Assembly (NCBI GenBank): GCA_944472135.2
Contig: OX235266.1
Coordinates: forward strand, 16,843,925 to 16,907,924
Direction of reading: 5' to 3'
DNA length: 64,000 nt
From: Trichobilharzia regenti
Lineage: Eukaryota > Platyhelminthes > Trematoda > Strigeidida > Schistosomatidae
Both the position numbers and the translations under genes were made by a program. This document shows, piece after piece, positions 21,776 to 32,395 of this stretch. Position 1 is the stretch's first letter. Every line of letters begins with the position of its first letter. Under the pieces are notes generated by a model. That model ran no database searches, was not told the DNA's origin, and saw nothing but the letters and a program-made list of their open reading frames with translations.

Positions 21776-22304
21776 TGATATGTATCCACATATATATATA
21801 TATATATATATATGTTGGTCTCTCTTTCTGTTTGCTCTCTTAGTCTGTGACCATTTCACTTGTATGAACCTGTCTCCTTTAACAATGTGTATTCCCTTAT
21901 ATTATATATAATATGAGTGTTTGTTGACAGTCCGTTGCTTGGTGACATATATCCATATATGGTGGTTGTTGACATGTCTGCTATATTTTGCTATGTATAT
22001 TTGGATCAACCCTCCATTATAATTAGCCATTCATGTTAAGACTGTCTAATGATTGTTCACACCCTTGTCATATATATTTCGCTCACACAATTTGTGTGAA
22101 CTACTTTACTTACTTACCACTTTGGTGTGAGACCATTTATTTTCGTCTCCTTGTGTTTGGACAATAGAAGTACCATCGCAAACCTAGTGGTCTTCTGATT
22201 TCCGCCTTCTTGCGTCAGGACTATAAGTTTCTCGACCAGTCCATAACAATAATTTAGCGACGAGTACATAACAATTTGGCGACGGGGAAAACTAGTACAT
22301 AACA
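21776..22304 (+). mobile_element. Solo LTR, family L1 (long-end variant)
   Basis: A 529-bp LTR from TGATATGTATCC to ACATAACA with a perfect 5-bp duplication TTGAT (21771-21775, 22305-22309). It contains an AT-dinucleotide run near 21785-21812. Its end carries an extra segment with TTTGGCGACGGGGAAAAC, missing from the solo LTRs at 29542 and 38763. Confidence 0.9.
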
Positions 22305-22705
22305 TTGATCTTCTCAGTATTTGTTGGATTTATCTTCATTTCTTTCTGCATATCTATTGACTAAGTCGTTGAGAAAATCCACCCTCTGGTTATCTTATCT
22401 TTAGTATGAAGCAAGGAGAGATGGGAGGGCAGATGTTGATGAGAGAAAGTCTGCAGTCTCTTTGGAATGATCTGGGAAGCAAGAGCAGGAGCAAGTCTCT
22501 GAATCATGTAGGAACATCTATCGGCTTGACATTAGTATTAAAAAATTCTGGTCTTATTTCCTTGTAATGAGTGACTTTTTAAGTTGACATTCTCATCTGT
22601 GTTTCCTGTAGTTTGGTGTGATGCTGTGGAGCTAAACGAAAAACAAAAACGACTTTCTTTTTTTTAAATATTTTCCCACCAATAGAGATCGACATTTTTA
22701 TGGAG

Positions 22706-22830
22706 TATTTGAGTATTTTCATCACCACCTCTGTGTTCTGTATGTGTTGTTCACCTGAAGTTCTTTCTGCCTTGGTTATCTTTTCCTGTCAACTTGCTAG
22801 TTTTTGGCTTGCTTTTAAATGTTGGAATTA
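22706..22830 (-). pseudogene. Family B-like LINE remnant
   Basis: A short minus-strand match to the family B region around KTEVMK (TTCATCACCTCTGTGTTCTG and TTCACCTGAAG). The neighbouring 22310-22700 holds nothing I recognise. Confidence 0.45.
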
Positions 22831-22912
22831 GTGCAACAGGAGACATAAACTATGCCTTACACAAACTGAGTCCTGGGCTATCAACTGGCTGCACTCTTAC
22901 TTCTCCAATAGG

Positions 22913-23755
22913 ATGCAGTACACGGTATATAATGGTGTAGCTTCCTCTCCTTTGCTTACTGAAGCTGGTGTTCCTCAGGGTGCCGTTCTCTCGCCGTTTC
23001 TCTTTTCCTTCTTCTTACATGACTTACCTCTCTCAGACGAAATAAACTTCGTCAAATATGCAGACGACCTGACTGTTTCGCTTCCCGTTAAGTCTCAGTC
23101 AGACTGCTTCAAATTAAATAGCTTCCTGTCGGACATCAGTCAATGGTCTAAACTAAATGACCTCATGCTGAATCCCTCAAAATGCCAGACTGTCGACTTC
23201 TCCTTTAGGCCTAAACGAGATCTACAAACACTAGTAAGCACTCATGATGCCCGTAGAATTGAGGGGACTATAATTGAAACAAAGTCTAATGCAAAATACC
23301 TCGGATTAGTTATATCTTCCAACCTTACCTGGTCATCTCATGTCCAAATGATTTCCAAGAAAGTGTTTCGTCTAACCTACTACATTAAGAAACTCAGACT
23401 AACTGGAGTCCCTCAAACTCTGCTTTCACAATTTGTCAACTCTCGTATCCTACCTATTCTACTTTACTGTTCCCCATTAGTCTTTCCTGGGTTACTGGAA
23501 AAGGATTATACCATCCTGAGAAGGATGTTGAAGGTAGTTAGTAGGACTAGCGGTGTAAAACTCAGTCAGCTCGTCACAACATTAGTGGATAAGCATCTGA
23601 ATACATGTGAGAAATGGTCTAAAACCATACTCTCTGACTGCCAACACCCCCTCTATTCCCAACTCTCTCCTTGCATCTCATCAGGTAGAACCAGAAATCA
23701 GTACAAAATAATATATGCTCGTACAACCAAGTATAGGAACTCAACGATACCCTAA
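22913..23755 (+). CDS. CR1-like reverse transcriptase, C-terminal half
   Basis: Open for 280 codons from an internal Met; the frame extends upstream through TESWAINWLHSYFSNRMQ with no clear start, so the true N-terminus is lost by 5' truncation. Near residue 22 is GVPQGAVLSPFLFSFFLHDL (RT motif B). FVKYADDLTVSLPV at about residues 45-58 carries the catalytic YADD. LNPSKC and AKYLGLVISSNLTWSSH follow (palm/thumb), then a C-terminal region KLRLTGVPQTLLSQFVNSRI and RRMLKVVSRTSG. Reverse transcriptase for target-primed retrotransposition of its own RNA. Catalytic residues are intact, but the endonuclease and N-terminal RT motifs are missing, so it is not autonomous. Confidence 0.88.
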   Translation: MQYTVYNGVASSPLLTEAGVPQGAVLSPFLFSFFLHDLPLSDEINFVKYADDLTVSLPVKSQSDCFKLNSFLSDISQWSKLNDLMLNPSKCQTVDFSFRPKRDLQTLVSTHDARRIEGTIIETKSNAKYLGLVISSNLTWSSHVQMISKKVFRLTYYIKKLRLTGVPQTLLSQFVNSRILPILLYCSPLVFPGLLEKDYTILRRMLKVVSRTSGVKLSQLVTTLVDKHLNTCEKWSKTILSDCQHPLYSQLSPCISSGRTRNQYKIIYARTTKYRNSTIP

Positions 23756-24217
23756 TTGGACCGTGCTCTAAGTGACAGAGACAATGTTAGGCGTGAAACT
23801 TATGACTTGCTTTGTTGCTAATAACATAATTTTGGCCCTTGTTATTTCCCCCTTATACTCTCGTATTTGTACTCTATAGTGAACAACCTTCTTAAACATA
23901 CTTAGCTGCTTAAAATTAATTATCGTTGGCTTACTTTTTTTTGTACTTTACTCTATTCCTTCTTTTTGTATATCTACTGGGTCCGACTATATTATCACTA
24001 TGGTTATTAAAAAATTGTCCTGTCATTAACCATCATGTAATATTAGTTTTGTGGTTGTTCTTTGTTCGGCACTATTTAACTGACAATCTTGTTTGTTATT
24101 GCCACTATCACCATCTTAAAAATTTTGAATTATGCATCATTACTAACACTACCATGACTAACACCGCATTAGTGCTGACAATACAAAAAAAACACAACCT
24201 GAAATGTTTATTTTATG

Positions 24218-26207
24218 TTCAATTCATGGATAATCCCCATGCAGGCATTAATGAAAACAAAACACGTAGATCAGCGAAGAGTCTCTTTTCGGCGAATTCA
24301 TTTTCTTAGCTGTACAATCGCAAATATATATGCATTGTTTTGTATGTATGTGTACATTAAGTTTGTCAAACAAAGTTACAATTGGTTAAGGTTACTTTTA
24401 ACTAAACAAGTGAAAGTTGGTAATACAGGTCAAGAAAATTAAGTGCTAATGAAACTAGGGTAGTAAAAAAATGATGAGTTGTCACAAACAGTTGTAATAA
24501 TAATAGTGAGTTTTACTCAGGATGCACATAGAAACAAAGTAGATAATACGAAACTATGTAAGAGATCTAAGTGGATACAAGAATTATAATTGCTTAAGGT
24601 TATTTTAACTAAACAGGTAAAGGTTGGTAATATAAGTCAAGACCATTAAGTGCTAGGGTAGTAACAAAGGTGATGAGTTGTCACAAACAGTTGTTAAAAG
24701 AAGTTATGCAATAATAATATGAATAGTTTGATGAGTGAGTTTTACTCAGGATGCACATAGAAACAAAGTAGATAATACGAAACTATGTAAGAGATTTAAG
24801 TGAATACAAGAATTATAAGCAATTAAGGAACAGGCAAAGAAACAAAATTAAGTCATCAAAATAAAAATAAAAGCTCAAAACAAATCAAAACATTGTTACC
24901 ATGAGAGTAGAAGTGGTTGAGTAATCTTCTTTTGTATGCACAGCTCCGGTTTTTCCATGTGAATGGCCAGAGCTTCAGCGATGCAAAGGAGACGAAACCG
25001 TATTGCCTTTGATATGTTATTCTTGACTCTGTAGATTACTTTGAAGGAGGCGTTCGTTGAAATGCAATGATCAGTGTTGACCAGGTGTTCAATTATCGCA
25101 CTCCTTATTGCACCAGTATTGCCTTTTCGCAACCATGCTGGATAATGTTCTTGAATTCTCTTGGACAGGATGCGCGTCGAACGACCGATGTACCTGGCTC
25201 CACAGCAGCAGGTGAACTGGTATATGCACATAGAAGTGGCCAGATGCGGGATCTTGTCCTTGAGGCTTCTGCAGATCAGTGGGCGACTGGAGAACACTAT
25301 TCGTAGCGTTGCTGCAAAGAACGTTCTTCTCAGAGATGATGTGATCCTTCTCTTGAGAATATCGCTTGCTAAATCTCCCTTGAAATCCAAATTCATGTAG
25401 ATTTTCTTTTTAGGCACAGTTAAAGTTTCGTTTTTCCGAATTATTGGTTTCATATTTTTGTCGATAAATCTTATTGGGTATCCATTTTGGATGAATATTT
25501 CTCTCAGAATATCTAATTCTGTTTCCAGAACGTCGGGACTACAGATGCGTCGGATGCGGGTAGCAAGTGATTTAATTAAGTTTCGCTTTTGTTGAATGGG
25601 CACCCAGCTATAGAAGCTTGTTAGTTGACCATTCCACGTAGGTTTTCTATGGATTGATCTTCTTAGGCTCCCATCAGCTCTTCTTGTCAGTTCCACATCA
25701 AGAAACGGAATTTTTGACTCGTTTTCCATTTCAAGAGTGAATTTTATTGCTGGATGGCAATTGTTAAATGTCTTCAGCAGCAGATTGGGGTCGTTGTTGT
25801 TGTCACAAATAATGAAAATGTCATCCACGTATCTTTTATACAGTCGCAAATTGTCGATGCTTGGCTTTAGTGAACCTCTCTCGAGGCTTGCCACGAAGCA
25901 ATCTGATAGTAGTGGACCCAACGGAGATCCCATTGCAATACCATCCTTTTGTCTGTAGATGGTGTCGTTGAATGTGAACTGGACGTTCAGAGTGCATCTC
26001 AATAATAGTTCTTTCAAGTATGTTGTCGGTATTCCAATATCGAGGTGGTTGTCATCTATATATCTGCATATGAAGCAGACCGTTTCTGTGAGTGGGACAT
26101 TGGTGAAAAGTGACTCGATGTCGAAGGACAGCATAATTTTGTTAGATACATTCGTGTCTTGTATGCACTCGATGAACTGGAAGGTGTCACGGAGCGAGTA
26201 CGTACAT
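24218..26207 (-). mobile_element. Penelope-like element (5'-truncated) inserted in a CR1 3' UTR
   Basis: The PLE lies between TTTATTTTATG (ending 24217) and ATTTTATGATTG (about 26208), consistent with an approximately 8-bp ATTTTATG duplication. The uninterrupted site occurs on the minus strand at about 27610-27640. The coding part is 24896-26134. The 3' UTR contains direct repeats of about 100 bp (24378-24590 and 24600-24820, each with AAAGTAGATAATACGAAACT). The terminal block at 24264-24315 matches other PLE 3' ends. Confidence 0.85.
24896..26134 (-). CDS. Penelope-like reverse transcriptase with GIY-YIG endonuclease
   Basis: 412 codons, the longest intact frame in the window; the first Met is internal because the 5' part is missing. 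MLSFDIESLFTNVP at residues 1-14 carries the first catalytic Asp region. KDGIAMGSPLGPLLSDCFVA at about 63-82 is RT motif B. RYVDDIFII at about 103-111 is the catalytic YVDD box, and IPFLDVELTRR follows. The C-terminus has CIYQFTCCCGARYIGRSTR with the GIY-YIG-type YIGR and a Cys cluster, then RIQEHYPAWL. The end, LCIQKKITQPLLLSW, is the PLE-specific C-terminus. The protein makes cDNA and nicks DNA with the GIY-YIG domain, unlike LINEs. RT and endonuclease motifs are intact, so truncation at the N-terminus is the only visible defect. Confidence 0.92.
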   Translation of the reverse strand: MLSFDIESLFTNVPLTETVCFICRYIDDNHLDIGIPTTYLKELLLRCTLNVQFTFNDTIYRQKDGIAMGSPLGPLLSDCFVASLERGSLKPSIDNLRLYKRYVDDIFIICDNNNDPNLLLKTFNNCHPAIKFTLEMENESKIPFLDVELTRRADGSLRRSIHRKPTWNGQLTSFYSWVPIQQKRNLIKSLATRIRRICSPDVLETELDILREIFIQNGYPIRFIDKNMKPIIRKNETLTVPKKKIYMNLDFKGDLASDILKRRITSSLRRTFFAATLRIVFSSRPLICRSLKDKIPHLATSMCIYQFTCCCGARYIGRSTRILSKRIQEHYPAWLRKGNTGAIRSAIIEHLVNTDHCISTNASFKVIYRVKNNISKAIRFRLLCIAEALAIHMEKPELCIQKKITQPLLLSW

Positions 26208-26924
26208 AATTTTATGATTGTTTAGTGTTGTTCAATCAAATTAAGTGATCATCTTAGCTATTAACATTCTTAAGAACATCTCATAATTTCTTCTACGATC
26301 ATAGCTGTTACTGTTCACCACGCATACACATATCGTAGCTTCCACTAACTAATACTGAAATATTTTTTCATCATTGGTGTTGTTTATCTTCCTTTCTACT
26401 TGGTACTTTTTATTTGCATTTTTCCCCCACTTTTTCTTTTGTTTTTTCTGTTATTTCTGTGTTTCGTTTTTTAGTTTATTTTTGTCGTGTTTTTTTATAT
26501 TTATTTTTTTGTAATACTCCTTTTTAATGTACGATGAAATTAGATACAATATTGTAGATATGTGCTGAAAATTCCACACTGTACCACAAGTACTGTTTCT
26601 GGAATAAAGCGAAATTGTTATGTTATGTTATGAATACTGTTGACATCGTTAACTTACTTAAGTAGGAGAAACTTCAAAAAAAAAACTTAAGAGATCTGGA
26701 AAGTTGTTGGTTAATGTTAATGCGGTATATATAATCGAGAAATGATAGAAGTTAGAATTCACTTCAAGCTATTGGATTCTCTCTTAGTGGACTGGTTATT
26801 TAACGAACTCTACTTGTAATCTGAACATTATGGGCTCGATCCCTGCTTTATGGTGTCATGAAAGTATACTCATGAAGAGTCTCAAAAATCGACAAGTACA
26901 ACTGCCCAGAAATTAACCTTGACA

Positions 26925-27228
26925 GAGGGTAGCAAGAAGGCAGGAATACGCTGGACCACTACCGATAAGAAGACTAGAAGATTTGGATTTCACACGCAGA
27001 TTATTTATGTCTAATGTCACAAAAACTCGACGACTTACAGACAGGCAGGCAGGCGAAAGCCACCAAACTGACAGAAGAAGCAGTCAGGCAGTCAGTGAAT
27101 TCAAGACTCCAGTTGAACATAGAGAAGACGGATGTAGATGAGGAAGATAACCAACTTCCATCAACAGCGGCAAAAAAAAACAACCAGTACCAATCACACC
27201 ATCAACGGGAGAGATTTAATACAGGTTT
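26925..27228 (+). pseudogene. Family B-like LINE fragment, diverged
   Basis: A broken translation aligns to family B from GSEKTGIKW (here GSKKAGIRWTTTDKK) through the FADD region and the KLEDMQ region to a TING motif. Several frameshifts. It abuts the 3' end of CR1 copy C3. Confidence 0.6.
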
Positions 27229-27831
27229 AACATAACATAACAATTTCGCTTTTATTCCAGAAACAGAACTTGTGGTACAGTGTGGAATTTTCAGCACATA
27301 TCTACAATATTGCATCTAATTTCATCGTACATTTAAAAGGAGTATTATAAAAAAAATAAAATATACAAAAAAACAACAAAAAAACCAAAAAAGAAACACA
27401 GAAATAACAAAAAATGCAAATAAAAATACCAAGTAAAAAGGAAGATAAACACAAATAATGAAAAAATATTTCAGTATTGGTTAGTGGAAGCTACGATATG
27501 TGTATGCGTGGTGAACAGTAACAGCTATAATCATACAGGAAATTATGAGATGTTCTTAAGAATGCTTGTCGCGAAGATGATCACTTAATTTGATTGAACA
27601 ACACTAAACAATCATAAGATAAACATTTCAGGGTTGTTTTTTTTTATTGTTAGCACTAATGCAGTGTTAGTCATGGTAGTGTGAGGAATCATGCACAATA
27701 CAAAAATTTTTAAGACGGTGATAGTGGCAATAACAAACAAGATTGTCAGTTAAATAGTGCCGAACAAAGAACAACCACAAAACTAATGTTACATGATGGT
27801 TAATGACAGGATAATTTTGTAATAATCATAG

Positions 27832-28030
27832 TGTGCGTCGGTGGCACAGTGGTTAGGACTCTCGCCGACCATGCACATGGTCCGGGGTTCGAGCTCACGC
27901 CGGCGCACACCTGATATCTATGGTCGGCCTGCGAAATTTGGGCTACCGATATCCATGCTGAAAATTCCATACTTGTACCAAAAATACAGTGTGGAATCAA
28001 GCTGTAAATCTAAAAATCTAAAAAAATCTA
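27832..28030 (+). repeat. tRNA-headed SINE with a CR1-like tail (family T4)
   Basis: The head GCGTCGGTGGCACAGTGG is an A-box region and GGTCCGGGGTTCGAGCTC holds the B box, with CGCCGGCGCACACC completing a tRNA-like fold. The tail GCTGAAAATTCCATACTTGT resembles the 3' end of the CR1 copies (GCTGAAAATTCCACACTGTA at about 26570), suggesting mobilisation by CR1 RT. Inserted in C3; the site without it is C2 at about 23985-24015. Other copies: 43722-43872 and 55342-55540. Confidence 0.8.
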
Positions 28031-28342
28031 ATATAGTCGGACCCAGTAGATATACAAAAGAAGGAATAGAGTAAAGTACAAAAAAAGTAAGCCAACGATA
28101 ATTAATTTTAAGCAGCTAAGTATGTTTAAGAAGGTTGTTCACTATAGAGTACAAATAAGAGAGTATAAGGGGGAAATAACAAGGGCCAAAATTATGTTAT
28201 TAACAACAAAGCAAGTCATAGGTTTCACGCCTAACATTGTCTCTGTCACTTAGAGCACGGTCCAATTAGGGTATCGTTGAGTTCCTATACTTGGTTGTAC
28301 GAGCATATATTATTTTGTACTGATTTCTGGTTCTACCTGATG

Positions 28343-28775
28343 TCTGTCTGTTTTCGACATAGAACTTTACACAAATGTGCGGAAGTTCAAGTCGCCACAC
28401 TCCCCCAATGTAGAACACAAAGCAAGAGAAGAAAGTACAAGAAAAGCATAATAGAAACAGTGAGCACAGGTGTGAGACAAAGGAGTAATAAAGAAATACA
28501 AAACAGTTTCATTGAAGATCATAAGTCACAAGGAGTGGATGCATCTGCGCTGTCACTGAGAACGGTTTTGAGCCATGTCACCAATTGTTTCCAACCATAG
28601 ATTTTTACCGTCCCGAGGACCCCAACCAGTAAGCCAGTCTGCACCTTCCTACGTGGCTTAGACCAACTGTTGTGGATTTCATTGACTGGTGAAGCCAAGT
28701 TTTTGTTTGACCGCTGCTAGCTTTTTTCCAGCCTGACCCTATATCCGCTAACATTGCTCGTCGAGGGAGGCGATA
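28343..28775 (-). pseudogene. Family A LINE 3' end inserted in CR1 copy C3
   Basis: Minus-strand 3' terminal part, colinear with 47125-47560 and 62440-62850. The 3' terminus begins at TGTCTGTTTTCGACATAG. The GATG preceding it (28339-28342) and the GATG at the resumption (about 28777) may be a short duplication. 5'-truncated to about 430 bp. Confidence 0.75.
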
Positions 28776-28889
28776 GCGATGCAAGGAGAGAGACAGTTGG
28801 GAATAGAAGGGGTGTTGGGGGTCAGAGAGTATGGTTTTAGACCATTTCTCACATGTATTCACATGCTTATCCTTCACAAATGTAGGAAG

Positions 28890-29535
28890 CATTGCTTCAA
28901 CTACAGGCAGTTGGAATGGATGAAGGTGTCAAAACCAGTCAGCTGGAATAGGAAAGGAAAGGCAGCACACCTTCATCAGCCTGGAACCAGTTTGGAAACC
29001 TTCTGCCTTACTCAGCCAGCCAGCCAGCCATCCAGCATAAAAAACAAGATTTGGATTTTCAACACAAATGTGAAGTCAGTCAATTAGTGCTTCTATACGG
29101 GTCAGAAACTTTCAGTGCACGTGAGTTACGGAAAGCATTTCCAATGGGGTACTGAAGACTTTTGTGTTGGGAGCTGCCTTGGTTAGCTTTATGTCGGGGG
29201 TGGTTAAATGGCCAGAAAGAACTAGAGACAAGAAACTATGGGAACACACTGACCAGAACCTTACTGCCCAAGAAGTATGTAGAAGAAAAAGGAAATGGAT
29301 AGGATACACGTCAAGGAAACCGTCGGCTAACATCTCGCACCGGCCAGGTCATCGCTTGAGTGGAACCCGAATGGTAAAGGACTACTAGGTGGTTCAAGGG
29401 TAACATGGAGGAGATGACGAGCAGTGGGTAGTTGTAGATCCAGCTAAAGACGACCACAGAGATTAGGACAAAGTGGAGACATGCAGTTGAAGCTATGTGT
29501 TCCACATGGAACTCAAAAGACCAATAATAATAGTA
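28890..29535 (+). pseudogene. Family B LINE, 5'-truncated
   Basis: The translation KNKIWIFNTNVKSVN (about 29040-29085) and an RKRKWIGYTSRKPSANISHR region (about 29283-29343) place it. The 3' end is an AATAATAATAGTAATAATC tail, into which an L1 LTR then inserted. Frames are broken. Confidence 0.75.
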
Positions 29536-29541
29536 ATAATC

Positions 29542-30056
29542 TGATATGTATCCACATATATATATTTATGTGTGTGTGTATGTTGGTTTCTCTTTCTATT
29601 TGCTCGGTTAGTCTGTGACCATTTCACTTGTATGAACTTGTCTCCTTAACAATGTATATTCTCCTTATATTATATATAATATAATATGAGTGTTTGTTGA
29701 CAGTCCGTTGCTTGGTGACATATATCCATATATGGTGGTTGTTGACATGTCTGCTATATTTTGCTATGTATATTTGGATCAACCCTCCATTATAATTAGC
29801 CATTCATGTTAAGACTGTCTATTGATTTGTTCACACACATTCATATATATATTTCGCTCTCACAATTTGTGTGACTTACTTACTTACTTACACTTCTTAC
29901 TTACTTTGGTGTGATACCACTTATTGCTTCTCTTTGTGTTTGGAAAATAGAAGTATCATCGCAAACCTAGTGGTCTTCTGATTTCCGCCTTCTTGCGTCA
30001 GGACTATTAGTTTCTCGACCAGTCCATTATAATAATTTAGCGACGAGTACATAACA
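29542..30056 (+). mobile_element. Solo LTR, family L1 (short-end variant)
   Basis: A 515-bp LTR, TGATATGTATCC to GAGTACATAACA, with a perfect 5-bp duplication TAATC (29537-29541 and 30057-30061). Inserted in the trinucleotide tail of a family B LINE. Lacks the GGCGACGGGG extension seen in the LTRs at 21776 and 39932. Confidence 0.9.
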
Positions 30057-30061
30057 TAATC

Positions 30062-30600
30062 ATACTTTAATGGTTCTGTATAACTGCTAATAATCTTCGA
30101 TCTAACTTAATATTTATTTATCAATACTTGTTGAATCTAGAATTTTCACCCTTTAAATATACCAAGAAAAAAAAACGACCAAACATCTTATTCTTATTTT
30201 GACATTTTACAGCAACAATTGAAACTTCAGTTGTGTTAAGCGTATGAATCTCGTTGTCAGATAGCTAGTCAGATAGCAAAATAAGATGATGAAAGTTTTG
30301 ACGTCAGATAACAGTGTTTTTTTAAATTTATTTTTCTGAAGTTAACTTCTCTTGACAGCTTTTCATTTTGATTTTAATTCTACAGTTCATCCAAACTGTT
30401 GACACAATGACCTAATTATTTGAGGTATTTGATTCGATGTGAAGTTTTCCTCTGTCTTTTAGTGACGTGAAGCTGTTTGTGTATAAATGCAGTAGAAGCA
30501 CTTTAGATGCTATCATTGTACTCCACTACAATATTGTTTCAAGTCTTAATAAAGACCCAAAGTTTGTTTGAGACGCCTTTTTAAAGACTACACTGCCAAT
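30062..30600. other. Unassigned sequence
   Basis: No motif was recognised. The block at about 30165-30460 resembles 34660-34930 (both contain GACATTTTACAGCAACAATTG and CTTCTCTTGACAGCTTTT), so it is a dispersed repeat of unknown type. Confidence 0.4.
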
Positions 30601-32395
30601 TTTCACTCTATGCCTAGGGCACTTTCAATCAGCCGGTTGATTCCAGCATTCACTAAGTCCTAGGTCATAAGATGGCTGACTGTCTTCCCATTTTTCAGGT
30701 AGAAAACAGCATACTGTTTTGAATGGATAGCTCTCCACTTGTTTTTTTTTGCTAACGGGAGCTGATGTGTCTCAAGGTGCTGCACTGTCTCCATTCCACT
30801 TTTCTTTCTTTCTTTCTTTTTGAATGAATTTCCATATTCTTTTAAAGGTAATTTTGTTAAATATGCAGATGATCTGACTATTTCTGACCCAATAGTTAAT
30901 GTTTTACGAGTTGATCACGGATTGATATCAGATAGAGAACCATTGAAAACCAGGGAGTACTGGACAGCTGCTGTTTCATCCTAGTTTGGGAATCATCGGC
31001 AGTACGCACCCTCTGGGTTTCGAACCCAGGACCTTCCGGTTACAAGGCAAGCTCGTATACCATTCAGCCACTGGAACCCGATTCAATGGCTCGTGAATTC
31101 TAACTTCTACTAATTCGTGATTTAGCGCGACCCCAACCATTTCAATGGTTCTCTAACTGATATCAATCCGTGATCAACTCGTAAAACATAACTAATCCTT
31201 ACAAACCAAACTATAGAAAGTTATTCTGATGCTCGCTAGTGACTTGCTACAGGTTGGAGTTTCCTGAGTTCTAGTGAGAATTCGTGACCAGTGAGGTCCA
31301 ATTAGATGTCACGTGTGTGAATGGATGTCCCACCAACGACAATGGTTGGGGTCGCGCTAAATCACGAATTAGTAGAAGTTAGAATTCACGAGCCATTGAA
31401 TCGGGTCCCAGTGGCTGAATGGTATACTAGCTAGCTCGCCTTGTAACCGGAAGGTCCTGGGTTCGAAACCCAGCGGGTGCGTACTGGCGATGATTCCCAA
31501 ACTAGGATGAAACAGCAGCTGTCCAGTACTCCCTGGTTTTCAATGATTCTCTAACTGATATCAATCCGTGATCAACTCGTGAAACATAACTAATCTTTAC
31601 AAACCAAACTATAGAAAGCCAGTAGTTTATGCTTTGCATTAGATTCTTGTCTGAGGTTAAAAAATGGTCTCATCCAAAGGATCTTAAATTAAATCCATAG
31701 AAAGGACACATTGCTGGTTTTAGTTTCCGACGTGAACAAGACTTCAGTGGACTGATTCAGTCCAATGATCCTCGTAATATTGATGGCACTGTGATGATAG
31801 GAAGTAAACCGAATACTTGTCATCTCGGAATGAGTTACTCTTCGAATCATTTTGTCGGTCGTTCCACATGCTGTTGATTTCTAAGAAACTTTTTCATTTG
31901 ACTTATTTTACATAACTCAACTCCAACTCTCCTCTTACAGCTGTGTTAATTCATGTGTTCTGGTCATTCTCCTTCACTGTTCACGCTTATTCTTCTCTGG
32001 ACTTCTCAAAAAGGACTACATCATATTGTGTAGAACATTGAAGATTGTAAGTGGGTAGGATTAGTGGTGTTCTTTTGATTTAACCAGCTGAAATTATTGT
32101 CAGTAGTCACTTCAACTTTTGGAAGCATTTCACCGAAGTTATCTTGTCTGGTGGTACTGAACATCCTCTCTAATTATTCTCAAATTTCGCCTTGCATCTC
32201 CCTGGAGAGTGAAACCAGAAGAAACGTCATAAGAATTTACGCGCGTAAAGCTACTAAATATAAAAATTCTACCATACTACCATATTTAGCACGGGTAGTT
32301 GTGTGTGTGAGAGAGTCAGATGTCAGAAAAGAACTTACAAACGTTTTAAATCAGGTAAGTGACCTGAAAAGTAAAAAGCAAATATTTTAGATGGT
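30600..32395 (+). pseudogene. CR1-like LINE (copy C4), interrupted by inverted SINEs
   Basis: Before the interruption: ADVSQGAALSPFHFSF-like and NFVKYADDLTIS (about 30850-30885), with an intact YADD. After about 31620: FLSEVKKW, LKLNP, GFSFRREQD, then SGLLKKDYI, ISPCISLESETRRN (about 32185-32230) and a C-terminal RIYARKATKYKN. Multiple stops. The interruption is an HH1 SINE pair. Confidence 0.8.
30905..31620. repeat. Inverted pair of HH1 SINEs inside CR1 copy C4
   Basis: A minus-strand HH1 SINE (30905-31137) and a plus-strand HH1 SINE (31338-31600) form a foldback with arms of about 230 bp. A plus-strand SINE tail also sits at 31137-31215. The sequence CATAACTAATC then TTACAAACCAAACTATAG follows both tails (31177-31215, 31583-31618), so a segment was duplicated with the SINE. 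Ribozyme cores read CCGATGA and GCGATGA, each altered at the start. Confidence 0.75.

Larger units (their letters stand above)
22830..26640 (+). mobile_element. CR1-like LINE (copy C2), interrupted by a PLE
   Basis: 5'-truncated CR1-like retrotransposon. Coding sequence runs to 23755, the 3' UTR continues to about 24217, is broken by the PLE at 24218-26207, and resumes to the 3' end at about 26640. The end reads GGAATAAAGCGAAATTG followed by TTATG/TATG repeats. The minus-strand copy C3 (27225-28890) gives the uninterrupted 3' UTR. Confidence 0.85.
27225..28890 (-). pseudogene. CR1-like LINE (copy C3) carrying a SINE and a family A fragment
   Basis: Minus strand, 3' end at about 27225 (TTAAACATAACATAAC complement). 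Its 3' UTR is colinear with C2 but lacks the PLE, giving the empty site. A CR1-tailed SINE sits at about 27832-28030 and a family A 3' end at about 28343-28775. Coding sequence before the break includes ISPCISSG... near 28300. Beyond it, 28776-28890 encodes DKHVNTCEKWSKTILSDPQH. Truncated at 28890 by a family B copy. Confidence 0.85.

Noticed and set aside
21785..21815. AT dinucleotide microsatellite
   Set aside because: It is part of the L1 LTR and varies among copies; not a separate feature.
25067..25958. Plus-strand open frames across the PLE
   Set aside because: They are antisense shadows of the intact PLE protein on the minus strand.
27838..27915. Possible tRNA gene
   Set aside because: Three copies share the same CR1-like tail, so it is a SINE, not a tRNA gene.
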